The position numbers and the translations under genes are program-made. A stretch of 64,000 bases of DNA, taken from NCBI RefSeq assembly GCF_027925525.1, contig NZ_BSDJ01000024.1, positions 1 to 64,000 on the forward strand. Reading direction: 5' to 3'. Of the stretch, positions 8,754 through 16,376 are shown in pieces. A model generated the notes under the pieces. It did no database searches and was not told where the DNA came from. It saw only the letters and a program-made list of their open reading frames with translations. Source of the DNA: Paenibacillus tyrphae. Lineage in GTDB: Bacteria; Bacillota; Bacilli; Paenibacillales; NBRC-103111. Every line of letters starts with the position of its first letter. Within the stretch, counting starts at the first letter, position 1.

Positions 8754-8785
8754 AAAAAAAACCGCCCTCACAAAGGCGGTTTTTT
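8754..8785. terminator. Bidirectional-looking terminator
   Basis: AAAAAAACCGCC ctcacaaa GGCGGTTTTTT is a GC-rich stem flanked by A7 and T6. It sits just beyond the stop of the minus-strand LysR gene and upstream of helD, and would stop transcription in either direction. Confidence 0.85.
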
Positions 8786-8814
8786 CGCATCAAATTCAGG
8801 ATCATATTTTATCG

Positions 8815-9720
8815 TTATTTCTTGTGTTCCTCCGCTTCCGCTGTTTTTACCCAGGATTGGACACAATCTATGAACTTTTTAGCCGCAGGGGAGATATTTT
8901 TTCTGGAAGTCATGGCGATCCCTATTGAGCGATAATAGTCGCCTTCCAATTCAAGAACTTTCACATTGCCCGGGATATGCGATAAAATCATTTCAGGAAG
9001 CAGGCTTACCCCAATACCACTATTCACCATCGCAATAATCGCATGATCATCCCCTAATTCATATTTCACCTTTGGTGTGATATTGTTCTCTGAAAATATC
9101 CTCTTCACATCCAAATCACACCCTTTCTTGGGCATGATAAACGGCTCTTCTCTTAATTGGTCGATATCGATTTTATCCTCTTTCTGAAGAACATGGTCTT
9201 TAGGCACAATACAGTATATTTTATCTCTTTTTAAAGGCATCGCTTCTAACGATCCCGAGACGGGCAATGCTATAAAACCCAAATCGACCGAACCCTTAAG
9301 AACCCATTGTTCAATATCGTTGTAGTTTCCTTCTAATAATTCGATTTCAATCAATGGATATTTTTGTTGAAACTCTTTGAGAATCGCAGGCAACCATTGG
9401 ATGGAAACACTTGAGAACGTCCCGATGCATACGGTGCCTGTTTCAAGACCATTGATGGAAGTAAACTCTTGCTTCAATTTTTCATTTAAACGGACAATCT
9501 CACGCATAGAATCTAGGATTCGTTCGCCATTGCTGGTTAAACTGATACCCGAACGGTTTCTAATCAGCAAAGGAAATCCTATTTCTTGCTCCAGACTGGA
9601 AATCGCGTGACTCACTGCCGGCTGTGTTAAGTTTAGTTTCTCCCCCGCTTTGGTCAAACTCTGAAATTCGACCACCGTACAAAATATTTCATATTTCGTC
9701 AAATTTATAGAAATCGCCAC
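8815..9720 (-). CDS. LysR-family transcriptional regulator
   Basis: Winged helix LTKYEIFCTVVEFQSLTKAGEKLNLTQPAVSHAISSLEQEIGFPLLIR at the N-terminus, followed by the periplasmic-binding-protein-like effector domain with VCIGTFSSVSIQWLPAILKEF and GVSLLPEMILSHI. The start is uncertain. AAGAGGG lies at 9721-9727, directly against GTG 9720 and five bases before ATT 9714; a distant ATG at 9765 has no ribosome site. The gene diverges from the ABM-domain gene, so it probably controls that gene and perhaps the RidA/hydrolase pair beyond it. The ligand is unknown. Confidence 0.88.
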   Translation of the reverse strand: MAISINLTKYEIFCTVVEFQSLTKAGEKLNLTQPAVSHAISSLEQEIGFPLLIRNRSGISLTSNGERILDSMREIVRLNEKLKQEFTSINGLETGTVCIGTFSSVSIQWLPAILKEFQQKYPLIEIELLEGNYNDIEQWVLKGSVDLGFIALPVSGSLEAMPLKRDKIYCIVPKDHVLQKEDKIDIDQLREEPFIMPKKGCDLDVKRIFSENNITPKVKYELGDDHAIIAMVNSGIGVSLLPEMILSHIPGNVKVLELEGDYYRSIGIAMTSRKNISPAAKKFIDCVQSWVKTAEAEEHKK

Positions 9721-9840
9721 CCTCTTACATAAAAAGCTCTTATGCAATATATAAATTAGATTCATTTTATTTATTTTAACGCCAAATGTATACTTTTTAC
9801 GAATGAAACTTTTTTAGGTATAGAAAAGGAGAACGTGAGA

Positions 9841-10173
9841 ATGACACCATTTGCAAAAACACCACAGCCACCTTATTACGCCGTTATCTTTTCAAGTCAG
9901 CGTTCGGAAGGGGATCGCGGGTACGGGAACATGGCGGAGAAAATGGTAACCTTGGCATCTAACCAACCAGGCTTTTTGGGAGTAGAGAGTGCTCGGGACG
10001 GTGATGGTTTCGGGATAACCGTATCGTACTGGGAATCCTTGGATGCCATTCGAAATTGGAAAGCAAACGAAGAGCATTTAGGGGCACAGGAAAAGGGAAA
10101 GACGATCTGGTACGAAAACTATATAACCAGAATCTGTCGGGTTGAAAGAGTATACGGCTTAAAAGAAATATGA
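9841..10173 (+). CDS. ABM-domain protein (antibiotic biosynthesis monooxygenase-like)
   Basis: 110 residues from ATG 9841, with AGGAGA eight bases upstream. The sequence YYAVIFSSQRSEGDRGYG, then LASNQPGFLGVESARDGDGFGITVSYWESLDAIRNWKANEEH, is typical of small dimeric ferredoxin-fold ABM proteins. Members include heme-degrading enzymes and quinone-forming monooxygenases, but many have no known reaction. It diverges from a LysR regulator, which suggests induction by a small molecule. No heme-ligand signature specific to HmoB/IsdG could be recognised. Confidence 0.82.
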   Translation: MTPFAKTPQPPYYAVIFSSQRSEGDRGYGNMAEKMVTLASNQPGFLGVESARDGDGFGITVSYWESLDAIRNWKANEEHLGAQEKGKTIWYENYITRICRVERVYGLKEI

Positions 10174-10185
10174 TTGGAACGCTGT

Positions 10186-10216
10186 ATAGCCCCATCTTGT
10201 CCAAGATGAGGGCTAT
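10186..10216. terminator. Stem-loop between convergent genes
   Basis: ATAGCCCcATCTTG tc CAAGATgaGGGCTAT is a long imperfect stem between the ABM gene (+) and the RidA gene (-). It lacks a clear T-run, so terminator function is probable but not certain. Confidence 0.5.
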
Positions 10217-10237
10217 CATGCTCGGCTTGATGAAAGA

Positions 10238-10642
10238 CTATTCGCCTACGGCTATGGCTTCGATTTCAATCAGGAAATGATCATTCACCAGTTTGCTCAC
10301 TTCAACGGCCGAACTGGCAGGCGGATTTTTCGTATTCACATAGCTATCCCGAATGTCCCGCACGATCTGCATTTGGGAAATGTCCGTTACAAAGAAGGTC
10401 AATTTTACAACATCGTTGTAGCTTACGCCGGAAGCCTCCAACGCAGCTTTGATGTTTTCGAATACCTGTCTGGTTTGTGCGGCCAGATCTCCCGGACCGA
10501 CCAATTCTCCTTTTTGGTTCACAGCCACCTGCCCGGAAACATAGATCGTTCTTCCGTTTCGCACTTCCACAACTTGGGTATAACCATGTACAGGCGGCAT
10601 CGATTGCGGATTCCTGAAAATCGTTTGCTTATCGTTTTGCAT
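10238..10642 (-). CDS. RidA-family (YjgF/YER057c/UK114) protein lacking the catalytic arginine
   Basis: 134 residues with the RidA trimer fold: GRTIYVSGQVAVNQKGELVG, AAQTRQVFENIKAALEASGVSYNDVVKLTFFVTD and HFLIEIEAIAVGE. RidA enzymes hydrolyse reactive enamines and imines, using an arginine in the motif P-A-R-S/T. Here that motif reads PPASSAVEV, with serine in place of arginine, so true imine deaminase activity is doubtful and another Rid subgroup is more likely. It lies four bases downstream of an isochorismatase-like hydrolase. That pairing is common in catabolic operons where Rid proteins act on pathway intermediates. Confidence 0.86.
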   Translation of the reverse strand: MQNDKQTIFRNPQSMPPVHGYTQVVEVRNGRTIYVSGQVAVNQKGELVGPGDLAAQTRQVFENIKAALEASGVSYNDVVKLTFFVTDISQMQIVRDIRDSYVNTKNPPASSAVEVSKLVNDHFLIEIEAIAVGE

Positions 10643-10646
10643 GGCT

Positions 10647-11135
10647 TTAGCCCCCTACGAAAGATTCGATGACCGGATAGGAGATGATATTTCGATCCCG
10701 GTACGTCGCTTCAACCGCGGCATCCCGCTCTCCGACGATTCCGTTTTGCAGGATGACCGTCTTAAAGCCTCTCTCCCGCGCCCCATTGTACGTGAACAGC
10801 ACACAGTGCTCTGCTGCAAATCCCGACACGATCACTAGACCGACTTCGTTCTCCAATAAGAGCTGTTCCAGATCTGTTTTCCAAAAAGCATTGGAGAATA
10901 CCTTGGTGACTCTCTTCTCCTCCTCTTCTGCTTTAATTTCGGGTATGATTTCGAAGAGCTCCTTATTCGATTCTTGCCGTCCTTCAATGTCTTGAATATG
11001 GACAATAAGATGACCCTTTGACCGAAGCAGGTCTGCCGTATAATTGATGTATTCGCATGCTCTTCCGATAATCGCTTGTTCTTTATCCTTCAGAAAGACG
11101 GTTTGCATATCCACGATTAACAGGGCTATTTTCAT
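10647..11135 (-). CDS. Isochorismatase-like cysteine hydrolase
   Basis: 162 residues of the isochorismatase/nicotinamidase fold. The catalytic triad of the cysteine hydrolases is visible: Asp9 in LLIVDMQTVF, Lys78 in VTKVFSNAF and Cys111 in SGFAAEHCVLFT, so it is probably active. Members hydrolyse amide or ether bonds in small molecules such as nicotinamide, ureidoacrylate or carbamoyl compounds; the substrate here is unknown. It is first in a two-gene operon with the RidA-like gene (four-base gap). The start ATG at 11135 is preceded by AAAGGAG. Confidence 0.87.
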   Translation of the reverse strand: MKIALLIVDMQTVFLKDKEQAIIGRACEYINYTADLLRSKGHLIVHIQDIEGRQESNKELFEIIPEIKAEEEEKRVTKVFSNAFWKTDLEQLLLENEVGLVIVSGFAAEHCVLFTYNGARERGFKTVILQNGIVGERDAAVEATYRDRNIISYPVIESFVGG

Positions 11136-11267
11136 AGTTTTTCTGCTCCTTTATTCATGAATTTTCTTACTTTTCCTTGATATAATTAATTTTAGCATAT
11201 CTTGTGGATGGTCAGAACAGAATATATTGTTCGATTGCCGGACAACTGCGAGTCCCATGGCTCCAAC

Positions 11268-12947
11268 TTATTGAAGAATACAGAGCTTCTTCCGTTTGTC
11301 AGGTGTTGGCGTTTCGTACCGGACCCCTTGTCCAACCAACTCCTCGTAGAAGTTCCAGCAACTTTCCGCCCATGATTCCCATGTTCCTGTCGTCGGACTG
11401 CCGTTAATACTCCGAAGTTCAAAGACCGGAGCATATTTTTCTAACTCTTCCGTAGTATCCATGGCCTCCTCTGCGAGCACATCTCCTTTTCCAGAAAAAA
11501 CACCCATTCCCGCAAGCTTCGGATTGTTACTTTCCGTTAAAAGATCCTCTGTAGGCAGGTTACGCAGCCACTCCGAACGCCCTAATTCAATCCTGTACTC
11601 TTCTTCTCCCGGCTCCCCGAATCTTTGCGGCAGCATCGGGCCATTTGCGATATCGTCCCATACTTTGTTTCGCTCCTCCTCGTTCTTAGCTTTGGTAATA
11701 TATTCGCCCAGAGCTCCCTCCAGAAACCATGTCACCCATGCAGGATTCATCTGGCCGTTCCCGTCCTGTATCGCCTTAAGCTCATGTACGGGAAGCAGTC
11801 CGAACATTTGGTGAAAAGGTGTTTTGGCCAACACAGGGAAAAGCCCCTTAGGAAATTGGCGTTTCTGGTTTCTCTGAGGTCCCATCGGCACAAAACTGCT
11901 GCGCAGGTAATAAGCGACCATGGCGGAAAGTCCCTCAAGCTGAGGGCTCATCTTCTCTACATCGTCAAGTCCGAGCTCTGCATGTCTATCCTTAAACGTG
12001 CTTTTCATGAGTTCGAACCTTGCCAATAGCTCTCCGACATGATTTTCATAGGAGGACATATTCGGCATTTTAACCGAGGCTTTATCGTTAGATATTTCCA
12101 TTTCCGGATTCTCCAGTTTGTTTGCCATCTTATAGAGCATGGGTGTGATTTTCCCAAGCGGAACGCCCATTGTAACTTGGACGGAAGGCAAGATCGTCTC
12201 CCGGGGAGTAATATGCGCCTGATTCCTCAGCTTATACGGCGATGTCTTTTCGGAATTACGAACCTTCTCTAGCGTATCGCTTAACACGATTGGGTTCTTT
12301 TGGTTTGCCGCCTCTTCTTCCAAGTACTGAGCCAACTTGTCCATGCTTCTGACGGACCTTAGAAAATTGTCTTTGCCAGCGTGGGCATCGGACACAAATT
12401 CGAGATTCGAGCTTTTCCCAGTCGGCATCAAATATTGATCCGAAGACAACGTAAAGCCGTTCTCGTCATCACGAACCAGCGGCGCATACTTCTTAAACGA
12501 CTTTCCTCTTGAAGTTGTCACTTCCCAATTAGGGGCCTCCAATTCAACCCCAATGGCACGCTGAATGACGCTGCTGCCTTGCCTCGAAGGTTGTTTTCTC
12601 GAAAAGCCTGAAATCAGATAACGTTGAAGAGCCTGATTCCCTACCGTCTTCGACATGTTGAGAAACCAATCCGGACCAGCCGCCCGGGGGCTCACCGTGC
12701 TACGTTTCGATGACGCAGCATTTGAAGAAGGAACCCGTTGCAATATTTCGCTCCCTCTCATGAACGGACTTCCCTCCCATATATTCCTATTCCTAGTTTC
12801 CGGCGAATCTCTCCAAATTAACTTTACGCCAACGTTATCGTTGGTTTCCGTGATTTCATTTGCGATATCGTTAACCCTAACGTTTGAAGTATGTACTGCG
12901 TACTGCACAGCATTTTCTTTCGAAGCTTCGTTGGACATCATTTGCAC
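11268..12947 (-). CDS. Toxin-like protein with an eCIS/DUF4157-style GNQALQR segment; function unknown
   Basis: Not assigned to a known enzyme. The first 130 residues are low-complexity and contain MSKTVGNQALQRYL and SSVIQRAIGVELE. The GNQAxQR and xIQR motifs are typical of proteins associated with extracellular contractile injection systems or DUF4157 toxins. The rest (about 430 residues) begins GVELEAPNWEV and has NLEFVSDAHAGK and LPSVQVTMGVPL. This faintly recalls the E-x-E and H-x-H pattern of amidoligase_2 enzymes, but the likeness is weak. The frame stays open upstream of the GTG at 12947 to a TGA at 13023, and beyond it the same frame continues, so the N-terminus may be lost. It is last in a set of three small genes. 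Confidence 0.6.
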   Translation of the reverse strand: MQMMSNEASKENAVQYAVHTSNVRVNDIANEITETNDNVGVKLIWRDSPETRNRNIWEGSPFMRGSEILQRVPSSNAASSKRSTVSPRAAGPDWFLNMSKTVGNQALQRYLISGFSRKQPSRQGSSVIQRAIGVELEAPNWEVTTSRGKSFKKYAPLVRDDENGFTLSSDQYLMPTGKSSNLEFVSDAHAGKDNFLRSVRSMDKLAQYLEEEAANQKNPIVLSDTLEKVRNSEKTSPYKLRNQAHITPRETILPSVQVTMGVPLGKITPMLYKMANKLENPEMEISNDKASVKMPNMSSYENHVGELLARFELMKSTFKDRHAELGLDDVEKMSPQLEGLSAMVAYYLRSSFVPMGPQRNQKRQFPKGLFPVLAKTPFHQMFGLLPVHELKAIQDGNGQMNPAWVTWFLEGALGEYITKAKNEEERNKVWDDIANGPMLPQRFGEPGEEEYRIELGRSEWLRNLPTEDLLTESNNPKLAGMGVFSGKGDVLAEEAMDTTEELEKYAPVFELRSINGSPTTGTWESWAESCWNFYEELVGQGVRYETPTPDKRKKLCILQ

Positions 12948-13022
12948 GAGCTGTCCAGAATAAGTAACAAGAATGTTTAATTCTTGCCCATACCTGGCGA
13001 CAAGCTCTTCCGAGTAACAAAA

Positions 13023-13285
13023 TCAGTCAATAAAATCTTGGTCAATCATACGACGGACCTCGATGCTAAGATTCGAGGTTTCATGTTGTCTCCTTGATTC
13101 TATGCTTTTGGGGAATAAATCTCCGTCATTCCACGGGGCCTTGAGCGTAGCGAAAAGTCTCTGTTCATCCTCATAGGATTGAGGCAGTTGATTTTGTACT
13201 CCAACGAAAGCCTCTTGCCTTCTTTCACTCTTCTGGTTGTCCAAAGGTCTTCCATGTTTACCTCGTTTTGTTCCGACATCGGCAT
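13023..13285 (-). pseudogene. Detached N-terminal part of the toxin-like gene (stop plus frameshift)
   Basis: An ATG at 13285 overlaps the stop of the preceding 109-residue gene (TGATG) with GGAAGGG upstream, and begins MPMSEQNEVNMEDL. After about 14 codons, good-looking coding sequence moves to the next frame (LDNQKSERRQEAFVGVQNQ through EVRRMIDQDFID), which stops at TGA 13023. That same frame then reads FCYSEELVARYGQELNILV directly into the 559-residue gene. The simplest reading is one original gene of about 660 codons with one frameshift and one stop. A separate small gene cannot be excluded. Confidence 0.5.
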
Positions 13286-13614
13286 CACCCTTCCAGCGGA
13301 TTTGTTAATTCAGGCTCTAATACAAGATCTTTGGCGATCACTTCTAAGAAGGCGTCATCGTTGTCTTTCCAATTAGCAAAAATAAACTTTCTGTACGGTG
13401 CCGGATACTTGTATTCACTTATCGCGTAGAGCATCATGCCTTCCGCTTCATGCATATTTATTGTTAAAACGTCCCTTAAATAAAGGGTTAAATTTTCGCC
13501 TTCCATGCCATGTAATGTAATGACAAGCTCCTGTCCATTATCCTGAATCTTGACAATCGTGCTGTCGTGGACTCTGTAATCGCCTACATAAGAGATAAAA
13601 TCGGACTCTTCCAT
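13285..13614 (-). CDS. Conserved small protein of unknown function, upstream of the toxin-like gene
   Basis: 109 residues, acidic, beta-rich: MEESDFISYVGDYRVHDSTIVKIQDNGQELVITLHG and FIFANWKDNDDAFLEVIAKDL. No family recognised. The ATG at 13614 has GGAGGAATT directly upstream. Its stop overlaps the start of the next gene (TGATG), so they are coupled. The alternation of small acidic proteins with a toxin-like gene suggests an immunity or chaperone role, but this is only context. Confidence 0.6.
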   Translation of the reverse strand: MEESDFISYVGDYRVHDSTIVKIQDNGQELVITLHGMEGENLTLYLRDVLTINMHEAEGMMLYAISEYKYPAPYRKFIFANWKDNDDAFLEVIAKDLVLEPELTNPLEG

Positions 13615-13629
13615 AATTCCTCCATTAAG

Positions 13630-13819
13630 TTAGCTGCAGATGTGAGCACGGTGGCAGCTGTACATTTCATCTATCTTTGAATCTACCGTTTTACAATACC
13701 AAATGTAATTTTTTCGCGCTTCGCCGAGCGTTAATCCACGATTGACCAAGTTAGTCAACAATCCAACGAGTATTTCTCAGATATTCAATCTTATGATCCC
13801 AATAATATTCTGACATCAT
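13630..13819 (-). pseudogene. Small ORF of about 63 codons with a frameshift
   Basis: From ATG 13819 (GAGG six bases upstream) the frame reads MMSEYYWDHKIEYLRNTRWI and then stops. One base over, coding-like sequence continues as LLTNLVNRGLTLGEARKNY and WYCKTVDSKIDEMYSCH, stopping at 13630. Together this is one small gene with a single frameshift near 13757, sitting just ahead of the 109-residue gene. Function is unknown. The remaining DNA to 13948 holds only the promoter side of the pentapeptide gene. Confidence 0.45.
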
Positions 13820-13948
13820 TTTTTCCTCTTAGGGCAATTCAGTTAAAGGTATACTCATACGAAGAGCCCGTCTGCTCCAGATGGATTAAAGTATGATATA
13901 CTGGGGAAGAATTTAGGATTCTAACACCTTTAAGGAACGTGATGCGTT

Positions 13949-14545
13949 TTGTTTATAGAAGAAGAATATTACGACGAGCGCTTTTTGGAGGCTCAATACT
14001 CGCAGAAGGAAGTAACCTCGGTCCGGTTCTACGATTGCACATTTACCAAATGCGATTTCAGCGAGACGGTCTTTAAGGATTGCAAATTTTCGGGATGCAC
14101 CTTTGAAAACTGTAATTTAAGTTTAATTCAAGTGCTCGACTGCGATTTCTCTCAGGTTTCTTTTACCCATTCCAAATTGATCGGTATCAATTGGTCCGAG
14201 ATGGCTCCGCCCCGAAAAATCGCGTCCGGTCTGCTGCGGTTCGAAGAATGTACCCTAAGTCATTCCACTTTCATCGGATTGACGCTGCCGAAGAGCGTAA
14301 TCACAAAATGCACGGCAAAAAACGTAGATTTCAGGGAAGCCGACCTTACGGAAGCGAACATGAGCTATACGGATTTCTCCGAAAGTCTGTTTGACCGGAC
14401 GAACTTGACGGCCGCGGACTTCTCCTTTGCAACCAACTATATGATCGACCCGGGGCTCAATCCAATCCGGAAAGCCAAATTTACGCTGCCCGAAGCGATA
14501 TCTTTACTCTATTGCATGGATATCCAATTGATTGACGGCGACTAA
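13949..14545 (+). CDS. Pentapeptide-repeat protein
   Basis: 198 residues made of A(D/N)LXX-type pentapeptides, for example VRFYDCTFTKCDFSETVFKD, CKFSGCTFENCNLS and ADLTEANMSYTDFSESLFD. The repeats form a right-handed quadrilateral beta-helix, interrupted near residues 85-95 by a loop containing SEMAPPRKIASG, as in Qnr/MfpA-like folds. Some such proteins mimic DNA and protect gyrase from quinolones or microcins; most have unknown roles. The start is taken as TTG 13949, with AAGGA about twelve bases upstream, which is rather far. TATGATATACT at 13892-13902 resembles a -10 region. Confidence 0.85.
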   Translation: MFIEEEYYDERFLEAQYSQKEVTSVRFYDCTFTKCDFSETVFKDCKFSGCTFENCNLSLIQVLDCDFSQVSFTHSKLIGINWSEMAPPRKIASGLLRFEECTLSHSTFIGLTLPKSVITKCTAKNVDFREADLTEANMSYTDFSESLFDRTNLTAADFSFATNYMIDPGLNPIRKAKFTLPEAISLLYCMDIQLIDGD

Positions 14546-14574
14546 CCTTAGCCTATAGTCCCGCCTGCCCTTTG

Positions 14575-15069
14575 TTAAAACGACAATAAAATGTGCAACT
14601 CGTAGTACCATTCTCCCGTATCCGTAGCGATATGTCGTCCATTATAAAGTATTCTTCCATATTCGTTAGGCCATAGCTCGAATGCTTTTTCCACTAATAA
14701 ATGATATTTTTTATCATATCTAGCAGGCTTTCCGCAATAATGAGAGTACTTAAAGGTAAATTCATACTTTTCTTCCTTCGGGACGATTTCAACACAACCA
14801 ATCTTAAAGTCGGCTTCACTCGCTTCGAGAAACGCGGTTTGATTACTTATATTTCGGAAACCGGATTTATCCTGGACAATCAGAAGACTATGGTATGGAA
14901 TTCCGTGCGATGATTCGTGATTTACTATGGATTCCGGAAGACGGAAAGCTTTGCTGTATCGATTTCTTAATGAGGAATATGGGGCACCTCTCACATCTTT
15001 GCCCCATCTTAAGGTTATCGCTTGTATAATCAAGTTAGCGCCCTTTCCAAATAATTCAAAATATTTCAT
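14575..15069 (-). CDS. Unknown protein coupled to a macrodomain gene
   Basis: 164 residues, no family recognised. It starts MKYFELFGKGANLIIQAITLRWG and contains HESSHGIPYHSLLIVQDKSGFRNI and FEFTFKYSHYC-like aromatic stretches, suggesting a compact alpha/beta or beta-rich cytoplasmic domain. Its ATG overlaps the stop of the macrodomain gene (ATGA), so the two are translated together and probably act in one process, such as ADP-ribose signalling or repair. No signal peptide or membrane segment. Confidence 0.6.
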   Translation of the reverse strand: MKYFELFGKGANLIIQAITLRWGKDVRGAPYSSLRNRYSKAFRLPESIVNHESSHGIPYHSLLIVQDKSGFRNISNQTAFLEASEADFKIGCVEIVPKEEKYEFTFKYSHYCGKPARYDKKYHLLVEKAFELWPNEYGRILYNGRHIATDTGEWYYELHILLSF

Positions 15070-15620
15070 ATCACATACTCACGCAAACACTCCCGATAAA
15101 TCCCGTAATTCTCCTCATCAAAGCAGACGAACAAAATCTGCTCTAGATTCGACTCGTGATGGCCGCGGACGAAATCGGAGACTGCCTCTAAAGCAATTTT
15201 AGCTGCTAAAGCCTTCGGAAATCGATAAATGCCGGTACTGATATTAGGAAAAGCGATACTGTGGGCATGATTTTTGCAGGCCAGATTCAATGTGTTTACA
15301 TAGCAGTTCGTCAACTTCTGTTCCTCGCCGCTCTTTCCGCCGTTCCAGACCGGCCCTACGGTGTGTATCACAAAGGACGCCGGTAAATTTCCCGCTGTCG
15401 TCAATACGGCTTCGCCGACCTGGCAGCCGCCTTGCTGAGCTCTAATCTTTCTGCATTCCTCCAAAATCTGCTTGCCGCCGGCTCTATGGATAGCCCCGTC
15501 AACGCCGCCCCCGCCGAGCAAGCTTGTATTGGCGGCATTCACGATGACATCCGCGGCTATTTTGGTAATATCTCCTTGGAGTACCTTTACGATCGTCGTT
15601 TGCAGCTTTATCTCTTCCAC
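15066..15620 (-). CDS. Macrodomain protein, O-acetyl-ADP-ribose deacetylase-like (YmdB type)
   Basis: Start chosen at GTG 15620, with GGAGGT six bases upstream (184 residues). The ADP-ribose-binding fold is clear: GDITKIAADVIVNAAN, then LLGGGGVDGAIHRAGG and PNISTGIYRFP. Asn31 and Asp41 correspond to the residues used by YmdB/MacroD to hydrolyse O-acetyl-ADP-ribose or remove mono-ADP-ribose from acidic residues. It forms a coupled pair with the unknown gene downstream. A possible role as antitoxin against an ADP-ribosyl transferase is not supported by any visible transferase nearby. Confidence 0.9.
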   Translation of the reverse strand: MEEIKLQTTIVKVLQGDITKIAADVIVNAANTSLLGGGGVDGAIHRAGGKQILEECRKIRAQQGGCQVGEAVLTTAGNLPASFVIHTVGPVWNGGKSGEEQKLTNCYVNTLNLACKNHAHSIAFPNISTGIYRFPKALAAKIALEAVSDFVRGHHESNLEQILFVCFDEENYGIYRECLREYVI

Positions 15621-15639
15621 AATTGAACCTCCAAGCAAT

Positions 15640-15687
15640 AAAAAACATCATGGAAAGTACTCGTATTTCGAGATCCCGATGTTTTTT
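15640..15687 (-). terminator. Terminator between the membrane-protein gene and the macrodomain gene
   Basis: AAAAAACATC ... GATGTTTTTT forms a 10-bp outer stem with inner pairing CTCG/CGAG. On the minus strand it ends the transcript from the membrane-protein gene; the T-run also fits the plus direction. Confidence 0.65.
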
Positions 15688-15755
15688 ATGAAGTCTATGC
15701 TTATGGCTACGTGCTAGTTTGCTAGTTTCTGTTATTATTATAATCTATAACCGGT

Positions 15756-16340
15756 TTAACGTGTTAAAAGTTTCTGCCTTCTTGCTTCTCTGGCGTACAT
15801 GTACCACCCGATCAGCAGAAATGGAATCGACATGGACACAACGATCCCCGCGTGCTTAAAGACGCCAAGCAGACTGTTTGCCAAATCTCCCACGATACTA
15901 AACGTAATCGCCTTCGGCAATTCGATCGTAGGACTAATTTCAACCCTGTAATCTCCTTCTTCGACGATCTCAAAGCTGTACAGCGACTCGCCTCTCGTAT
16001 CGTTAAAAGTAAAATTCATGGAAGAATCCTTTGCCAGCACAATTTCCTTATTGTCCGATACTTTAACTATTTTTACTGCGATCAGACTCGATATATTGTT
16101 GAATTTCTCCTCTTTTTTAAGCTGGAGCACTCCCAAATTAAGGTGTTTCGAATCGAATTCGTAGAACACATGATGCTTCCCTGCTTTTAAAAACACTTCC
16201 TTTGCACCGGGAACGCTTATCACGACTCTATCGTTTACGGGATTATGATTCAAGAAGTTAATCCCGGCAAACACCATCCCCAATAAGATGATGGCGCCGC
16301 CCAATATTAAAAACAGGTACTGAGAAATCAATCGTTTCAT
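15756..16340 (-). CDS. Membrane-anchored protein of unknown function
   Basis: 194 residues with an N-terminal helix (YLFLILGGAIILLGMVFAG) and a C-terminal helix (GIVVSMSIPFLLIGWYMYA), and between them about 120 residues of beta-rich extracytoplasmic sequence. It includes DRVVISVPGAKEVFLKAGKHHVFYEF and FEIVEEGDYRVEIS. The layout resembles small sensors or assembly proteins but no family was recognised. AAAGGAGTT precedes ATG 16340. It is third in the MerR-methyltransferase/Nudix operon, 36 bases downstream, and is followed by a terminator. Confidence 0.7.
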   Translation of the reverse strand: MKRLISQYLFLILGGAIILLGMVFAGINFLNHNPVNDRVVISVPGAKEVFLKAGKHHVFYEFDSKHLNLGVLQLKKEEKFNNISSLIAVKIVKVSDNKEIVLAKDSSMNFTFNDTRGESLYSFEIVEEGDYRVEISPTIELPKAITFSIVGDLANSLLGVFKHAGIVVSMSIPFLLIGWYMYAREARRQKLLTR

Positions 16341-16376
16341 CGGTAACTCCTTTAGGTTTTCTCGGCCTCTTCAGCT

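Noticed and set aside
12947..13285. Treating the 74-codon frame at 13023-13244 as a separate real gene
   Set aside because: It starts at a TTG without a ribosome site and is in phase with the larger gene across a single TGA, so a broken N-terminus is the simpler reading.
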